From Aspidiotus rigidus (lineage: Eukaryota > Arthropoda > Insecta > Hemiptera > Diaspididae), in the NCBI GenBank assembly GCA_035079385.1, contig JAVHKY010000003.1, positions 23,885,501 to 23,949,500 of the forward strand: 64,000 nt of DNA, given 5' to 3'. Below are positions 57,821 to 64,000 of this stretch, piece after piece. Below the pieces are notes generated by a model. It worked only from the letters and a program-made list of their open reading frames with translations, had not been told where the DNA came from and did no database searches. The position numbers were made by a program, and so were the translations under genes. Within the stretch, counting starts at the first letter, position 1. The number at the start of each line of letters is the position of its first letter.

Positions 57821-60118
57821 GTAAGACGACCGAGCCGGTACCGCGGACTCTCGCCGTCTGGCGGGCGAACGTTCCCGATATCTAGTATAATAAATTTATG
57901 ACGAATTACGTGTACGCTGGTCGTAATGCGATTTTTGCTAAAATATCCCTTTACGAGCGAGGATGCACCCAAACTTCCTTCGACGACCATTCGGTGTCAA
58001 CGGTGTGCTTTATTAGTTTATCGTTGATGTAAGCTCCGCGGGATAAGTACCTTTTAAATTGATTGCGTGGCAGAGCAGAACCGTGGTAGATTTTTTTCCC
58101 TCTTAAAGAATCTGGCAATGTGGAAAAGATTTACATTTTTTAAGCCCACCAGTAATATTTCCGCTACGCCCTTTAAACTTATTTATGTACATCTACCTAC
58201 GTTTACGAGCGTCGCTTAATTTGTTCGAATGTATTTTTCTTTTTTCTTTTTCGTCGTCGCAGTAGCAAAGTTTTTCGCGGTCGCATCTCGACGGTGATGG
58301 AAGCTAGGAATACAATATATCCGACACGTAATTATTCGTAATGGGCGTCGTGATTTTTTATCACAGTGGATCTTCTTTTCATTTCCCCGAGGACAAATGA
58401 CGGCCTTTGAACTCACAAAATGAGTTACCGTACTGACATAGTGTACACAGAATTTGCTCATAATTTTCCTTTTCATAGGATTTGACATTGGAATTACATG
58501 TGTACAATGAATCAACAGTTCTTGATGTTGTCGCAATAAATTTCAAAAGCCTATAAAATATACAAAACATTTTAATTAAGCTCCCATGCTGTCAAAATCA
58601 AGCACATATAACTTATGGCTGAAGTTTTCCAATTACTCCCTTTAGGAATTATACGAAAGTCGTAGGTCTTTTGAAAAAGGTAAATTCGCGCGACAATTTT
58701 CTGCGAAAATTCTCAAATTTTCCGCTATAAAGTTCCCTGCGAAAAATAAACGCTATACCGAAGATAAAGAGGAACTAAATGATCTACAGGCGCACGCTTC
58801 ATAAATAGATATACGAACTAAGTAATCGCCATCCGTGGAGAAATACGTTTGTAATTCCCCTTAAAAGCATTACGAAGTCAACGACTCGGACGTTCGAGCA
58901 TTTATTTCACTTCTGAGAGAGAACATGGCCTTATTAGAAGCATACACATGGTCTTCACAGGTCTATAATTTCGTACCGCGGGGTTTTCGAGAGAAAAAGA
59001 GGATCTTTAATGCGGACTTGGCATAACTTCCATATGAATTGATTCTAATGGAACTTTACGCTCGAATGTGTGAAGGTGGAAATTGACGATGAGAATAAAA
59101 ATTCTTTCGAACCCTCGACATCGTTTATAAAGGAGCATTTTGCCGAAGTTTGGATAATAATTCCAATCGTATCAGTATAAAACAATATTGAAACTGAGAA
59201 GTCGACGAAATTTAATTTTACGAAATTGTCGGACAGACTGAAAGACGAAATTCATTAAGGGATCAATGTTCAAGGATGTTTCGAGAGGGAAGCGTGTAAT
59301 GCGTTTCCAGCGTAAGAATTTATGATGAATTTGAATTGCTTTTAAGGCAGTTTGGTTTTACATTGAATGGAAATTCGAATATGATATTGGATTCTATGAA
59401 CGACGAAGAAAACGAGCGAGCACTTGTGTACATTAAATAAAATGATCGGTTCCTTTTTTCAACTTTCGTAAGCTCAAGAAGAAAACTAAAGTTTTAATTC
59501 TTGGTATGTTTTTATCTTGGATGAAGTAAATTAGTCTTTCTAAGGAGAACTAATTTCAAAGGAACCTTTAACTTTTCAGTGAGGGAATACTCGTCTTTTG
59601 TAGGGGAGGGAAGACGAGTGAAGAGGACGTAGCCAATTTCGCCTTTCCTCTCCTCTACCCCACGGGTATTTGTTTCTATTTTTTTACGATTAGCCAACTC
59701 AGGAGAAGCTACCACTCAACCATTAGTCGCGACGCGATGCCCTGTCAAATTCACGTACTCAATCCCACGAGTCTCATTTGATTGAGAGGTAACCGTCCAA
59801 AACTACTTTGAAGCTCTATATGCGACAGATCATTAAATCATGCAAAATAGCGCCCCGAAAGGAGAATCCGAATTGTCCCAATTTTTCTAATACCTATCAA
59901 TGACATCACATCATATCTCTCTTTCCCCTTACAAGACGCCTCTCACTCATTCTCTCCCGAGACAATCATTCAAAATAGTTTCGATTACAATTGTTGAAAT
60001 GTAAGCCACTAAAAGTAGAAAAAGAGAGATTTACCCGTGATATTGAATAATCAAAGAGGTCTCTTACAAGAAATATAGTGATATTAAGTGCCGGTTTTTC
60101 TGTTTTTCTTCCACTAAA

Positions 60119-61830
60119 AGTTTTTTTTTTTCTTCTTTATTTTTACAAGCTTTTAAGCTACGCTTTGGGCTATTAGCTTGATATACAGTATTACATTACA
60201 TTAAAGGTACAGTCATCTTAAAGGCTAATTTTACTATAATTTTATAGATGCAGTAGTTAAAGGTTTTAAAGTAGAGAGAAAAGTTCGGCTGAGGTTAGGT
60301 ATTGTACGAGTTCTGTGTATGAGGTATCATTTTTGAGTGCTTGTATTCTAGAGTGGGGTATGTTTAGTGAGTTTCGTAAAGTTGTAAGTTCAGGGCATGT
60401 AAAAATATGGTTTATGTCTATTGTATTGAAGAGACATTTTGGACAGTTGGGTGGTTCTGAACGTGAAAGAAGGTGTGAGTGGGTGAGTCGAGTGTGTCCT
60501 ATTCTGAGGCGGGTTAGAACGGATGTTTCTTTTCTAGATGGTTTGAGAGGGTTAGCCTTGATAGGGAGGAGTTTGTTTTCAAGTTGGTTAGACCATAGGT
60601 AAGACCATTTTTTAAGTATTTTGAGGAGTGGTGGTTTTTGATATCAGACGCTGGAATTTTCCATGACAGGGTCACGGTGTTGAAATTGGTTGACTCTTTG
60701 GCTGCGGCTTTGTCTACTATATCGCTCTGTTTTAGTCCTATGTGTGAAGGAATCCACACCAGGGCTACGGATGATGTAGCTTGTGTTATGATGTTGATGA
60801 TGGTGTGGATTCTTTGAATGATGGGGTTTTGCGAGAAGATATTTTGGATGGCTGAAAATGATGATAACGAGTCTGTAATTATGAGATAGGGAAGTGGATA
60901 TTTTTTCTAGGCATTTGAGGATCGCGAAAAGTTCTGCAGTGTATACAGAGGCTGAGTTTCGTATTCGAAAGCTGAAGAGAGAATTATTTATTGAGAAGGC
61001 CATTCCAGTTTTATTGTGACGTTTTGAACCGTCTGTAAAACAAAGGATGTGTGAGTGGTGGTTTTTTAAGAAATTTTCAATTTCTTTTTTGAGCTGTATG
61101 TTGGGAGTGGAAGGTGAGAATTTGGTGAATTCGTCTTGGAAATCAGCTGTGTGTATTTCCCATGGAGGGATGGAGGTGAAGATGGGAAGTGGAGGGTAGA
61201 AGGTGAGTTTTTGTTCGTTACTTCGTTCCAGGTTGAGTTTCATGTGTTTTGTGGTGTCCAAAGAGAAATTTTCTATGTTGTTGGGAAGGAAGAAATGGTC
61301 GAAAGTCGGTGTGTTTGAGTTCGAGGATATGTTGGTCAGAAAAGAGGTCGTAAGTATCTGTCTGCGGTATTCGATAGGAGGTTCGCTAGCTTCAGCGCAA
61401 AGGCTGAGGCTAGGGCTTGTTCGAAAAGCACCTAGCGCAAGGTGGAGAGATGAGGGTCTAAAGTTGAGATAGCTGTTTTCTTTGCGAGTCCATAAATTGG
61501 GGCCCCGTAGTCACGCTGTGAGCGGATCAGGCTGCAGTATAGTTGTTGCACCCTGTGCTAGGATGCGCGAGATATTTGAGGACATTCAGAGTGCGATTAC
61601 ACTTTCCTTTAAGGTATTTAATATGTGGTATCCAGGTTGAAGTTTGATCGAATATGAGGCCGAGAAATTTTGTTATATTAAGGATGTGAATTTGTTTTTT
61701 GTTTAGTGTGAGGGGAGGTATAGTTGGGATAGGACTTCTGTAGCGGAAAATTATTAGGTGTGTTTTCTTTTCTGAAAAACGAAAACCGTTTTCTGATGCC
61801 CAGTTAAATATGTAAATATCGTAAAGAATA
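60119..61830 (-). pseudogene. I-group LINE, 5'-truncated: RT end, RNase H, 3' tail
   Basis: Read on the minus strand, it starts inside the RT (NWASENGFRFSEKKTHLIIF, ITKFLGLIFD, WIPHIKYLKGKCNRTLNVL). It continues through RSQRDYGAPIYGLAKK and GAFRTSPSLSLCAEASEPP. An RNase H domain follows with CFTDGSK (first Asp), VYTAELFAILKCLE (Glu), LIITDSLSS (Asp, in a shifted frame) and VWIPSHIGLKQSDIVDKAA. The C-terminal block has the Cys/His knuckle CPKC..DINHIFTCPEL (near 60,400-60,440). The 3' tail has AATAAA and an A-rich run at about 60,119-60,150. RNase H after the RT points to the I group (I/Loner/Outcast-like) rather than Jockey. Several frameshifts and stops make it inactive. The domain order and the A-tail fix its direction, opposite to the host gene. 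Confidence 0.85.
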
Positions 61831-61884
61831 GTCCATATAAAAAAAACTAGATGCCATTGCAGGATTGCAATGGCAGCTGGAAAC

Positions 61885-62130
61885 CTGCTGTCTCGAGAAT
61901 TTTTCGAAGTCCCCTTCTTATCATATAAAGCTTAGAGCCTGAAGTTTTTCCAAGTCCCGAAAATGATGATGTGACAACTTGAACGCGCTGCAATTTCAAG
62001 GAAGCCGTCGTTTTTCTCAATTTATAGCTCGAGAGTCATAATTTTTTCAAGTCCTCCTCCTATCATATATAGCTCAAGAGTCAACATTTGTCTAGGTCCC
62101 CCCCCCCCTCTTCGTGACGTCATCAACCTC
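61885..62130. repeat. Cluster of dispersed gtcgaaatttttccaagtcc-type words
   Basis: Four diverged copies of the phrase (tatcatata.agctcgagagtc..aatttttccaagtcc) lie at about 61,895, 61,935, 62,035 and 62,085, together with a fragment of the 10.0-kb MITE (aaggaagccgtcgtttttc). This links the family to 10.3, 34.7 and 51.4-52.0 kb. Confidence 0.6.
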
Positions 62131-63960
62131 GGACCGCTCGCGGACGAAAATTTCCTGAAAGCACCCCCAACAAAAGGTCATATAGCAATGAAAAGGGGGA
62201 AAAAATTGGCTTCGACTTGTAGCTTTTCATTCTTCTCAAAATGGCTCAAGCGTGGATTTGAACGATATTGTAAAAATTCTCTTTATTACTATCAATATGT
62301 GTTACGAAGCAATAAACTGCAATCGATTAATTGTGAATGTGCCCAGAAGAAGCCTTCTGATATCTATAGATGGAAAATTTTGAAATTTCCATCAGATTAC
62401 CAGGGAAACTTGACGTTTCTGAGTTAGATAAATGGCCATTTATTTTTTTGGATATTGCAGGTATTTATATCCTCATACAACTTTATCACACTTACATCGA
62501 AGTCTGACACCTTCCCTTGTACCATACTTAAAATTTTACAATTGTTGAAGTGTGATCAAAATGTGTTCGATGATCATCGCAAAAATCAGTCGTAGCTCAA
62601 AGGGTAGCCACTTCGCTTCCTGGAAAAACTGGAAAACTGGGGAACTCAGAGAATTTCACAAGACCTGAAAAGGTCTGGGAATTTGATGAATTTTGAGAAA
62701 GGTCAGGGAATTTCTTGTATGAAACAGAATTCATCTCTCGAGTAAAGCAGTCTTTGTTTTTTTTACTGTTTATTCTGCAAAATATCAAGGAATAAATTAA
62801 CAATTTGTTGTCTGGAAAATCTTGAAAAGTCAAAGAATTGCATACTAAAGAAGAAGTGGCCACCTTGAACCCATCAGAATTATACAGGGAATATACTGAA
62901 AATCGAGGAGGAATATGTTCGGCGGGATTGTTTAAAACAATCTTCTAAATTACCCTACTATAGATTTCATTATTTTTGTGATAAAAGAAATAGAAGATTC
63001 TGAGATTCTTTCAACGTGTTTCAATCAGAATCATTTCTATTAGTGAAGAGTATACTCGTATGCTCGCTACGGATTTCAAAATGATCTATGATTTTTCGTA
63101 CATCTTTTATAGTCATCAAACCCTCAATTTTGTCAGTGATTTCCTTCAATTTTCCTTTCTCACTCGAGGTCATTTCGTTCGCTTCGTCCTAATGTATCTT
63201 AATAGACGTGTTTCAAGGAATCTAAGACTATAATAAGGGACTGAAATAAGAAAGTTATACTCGTATTGATCTGAGGAGGAAAAATGAAGAGCGAATCATC
63301 AATGGCAAAGTTGATGAAAAAATTCTCCGAATAAAATTAGGTTTTTTCTTTCAATTAAAAAAGCAAAAAATAGTAACACAAAAAAGCTGTACAGTTAATT
63401 GACTTTCGGGCACTTTTTGTTATTCGTTATCTCGGTTTCAGCGAACTGACGTTTTCCCATTATTACGCGTTAATAATCGAAAATTCGATCCCTTTTAGAA
63501 TTACCGACGTTACGCGCTTAAACTTTCTTAGAATTACACATTTAATGCACGTAGAGTCGTCGAAAAATAGCCTGCAAACATCATCGTATTCCAAGGCAAA
63601 AAACTTAGGTGAAAATGTCTCTTGAATAATATCAGCTGTATATTTTATCATTCGCACTCGGTACGAGGATATCGAAATTTGCCGCAGGGTTTTCAGCTGC
63701 GACTTACCAATGAATATAGTTAGCAAAAATCTCGTACTCGCGAGAGATTGCAGAAAATTGTTCGTTCGTCGCAAAAATTGTAACATTTTATACTCGTTAA
63801 ACAGAGTTTACTTTCGCGATTCAAAGTTCCATTTCATCGCGCCCGTAAACTCTCCCACTTTGGCAGCACCCCAAACGAATACATTTTAACGAAATAAATT
63901 TTCTGGACGAGTACCGTCGCGCTTACTCGTGTATTTTTCTTGTTCTTTCAATTTTCTCAG

Positions 63961-64000
63961 GAACGCCTCCCGAAGACAACGCGACAAAATACGCTGATAA
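63961..64000 (+). CDS. Start of putative second exon of the host gene (cut by window end)
   Basis: After an excellent acceptor (pyrimidine tract, then tctcag) the sequence reads, in the phase required by the exon at 57,694-57,820, TPPEDNATKYAD and stays open to the window edge. NAT is a potential N-glycosylation site, which would fit an extracellular product. Only 40 bases are visible, so the assignment rests on the phase match and the splice signal. Confidence 0.45.

Larger units (their letters stand above)
57821..63960 (+). other. Putative 6.1-kb intron of the host gene
   Basis: It begins with GTAAGA and ends with the pyrimidine-rich acceptor ttctttcaattttctcag. It contains the minus-strand LINE (60,119-61,830) and a cluster of dispersed repeats (61,885-62,130). 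From 62,600 to 62,700 there are simple words of the type ctggaaaactggggaactc. I see no other coding exon inside, so the first part (57,821-60,118) and last part (62,150-63,960) appear empty. Confidence 0.45.

Noticed and set aside
62591..62625. tRNA-like word (gtagctcaaagggtagcc)
   Set aside because: No matching acceptor stem, anticodon arm or T-loop could be found around it.

Overview
The window is eukaryotic nuclear DNA. It is AT-rich, intron-bearing and crowded with metazoan transposable elements, with almost no dense coding. The repertoire (Penelope-like elements with GIY-YIG endonuclease, an animal-type Helentron, Jockey/I-like LINE ends, a Gypsy integrase scrap, a MULE transposase relic) fits an arthropod. 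The CpG-containing AT-rich background of the right third would suit an insect such as a hymenopteran, but I cannot fix the taxon from sequence alone.

Left part (1-16 kb): two Penelope-like elements (PLEs) lie head-to-tail on the minus strand (about 2.78-6.8 kb). A broken MULE transposase follows on the plus strand (6.95-7.76 kb), split by a 91-bp palindromic insert between 12-bp direct repeats. Then come a fold-back MITE (10.0-10.2 kb) and a 2.9-kb composite whose ~140-bp repeats form inverted arms around a ~119-bp tandem array (10.98-13.9 kb).

Middle (16-37.6 kb): a repeat family occurs as two near-identical direct copies (16.27-18.1 and 21.81-24.21 kb), an inverted partial copy (18.9-20.2 kb) and a rearranged copy (36.8-37.64 kb). 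Its members carry a LINE 3' end, 169-bp tandem units, a TA microsatellite and a 20-bp terminal palindrome. The main object is a Helentron whose ORF (26,336-32,935) joins an N-terminal array of 13 63-bp repeats, a Cys-rich domain, a HUH Rep nuclease, a Pif1-type helicase and an endonuclease/exonuclease/phosphatase domain. Directly behind it lies a broken ubiquitin-specific-protease (C19) sequence with Cys box, two CxxC pairs and His box.

Right-middle (37.6-42.5 kb): a nearly intact PLE (one premature stop and one C-run frameshift) sits between inverted arms made by two copies of a different PLE family.

Right part (42.5-64 kb): mostly non-coding DNA with a 143-bp MITE, (TAAA)n composite repeats, an ~300-bp tandem family, a decayed PLE, a Gypsy integrase relic and a minus-strand LINE with RNase H. 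I infer one host gene. A first coding exon with a signal peptide (57,694-57,820) ends in phase 1 at GTAAGA. A matching acceptor and the start of the next exon occur at 63,961-64,000, giving a 6.1-kb intron that holds the LINE.
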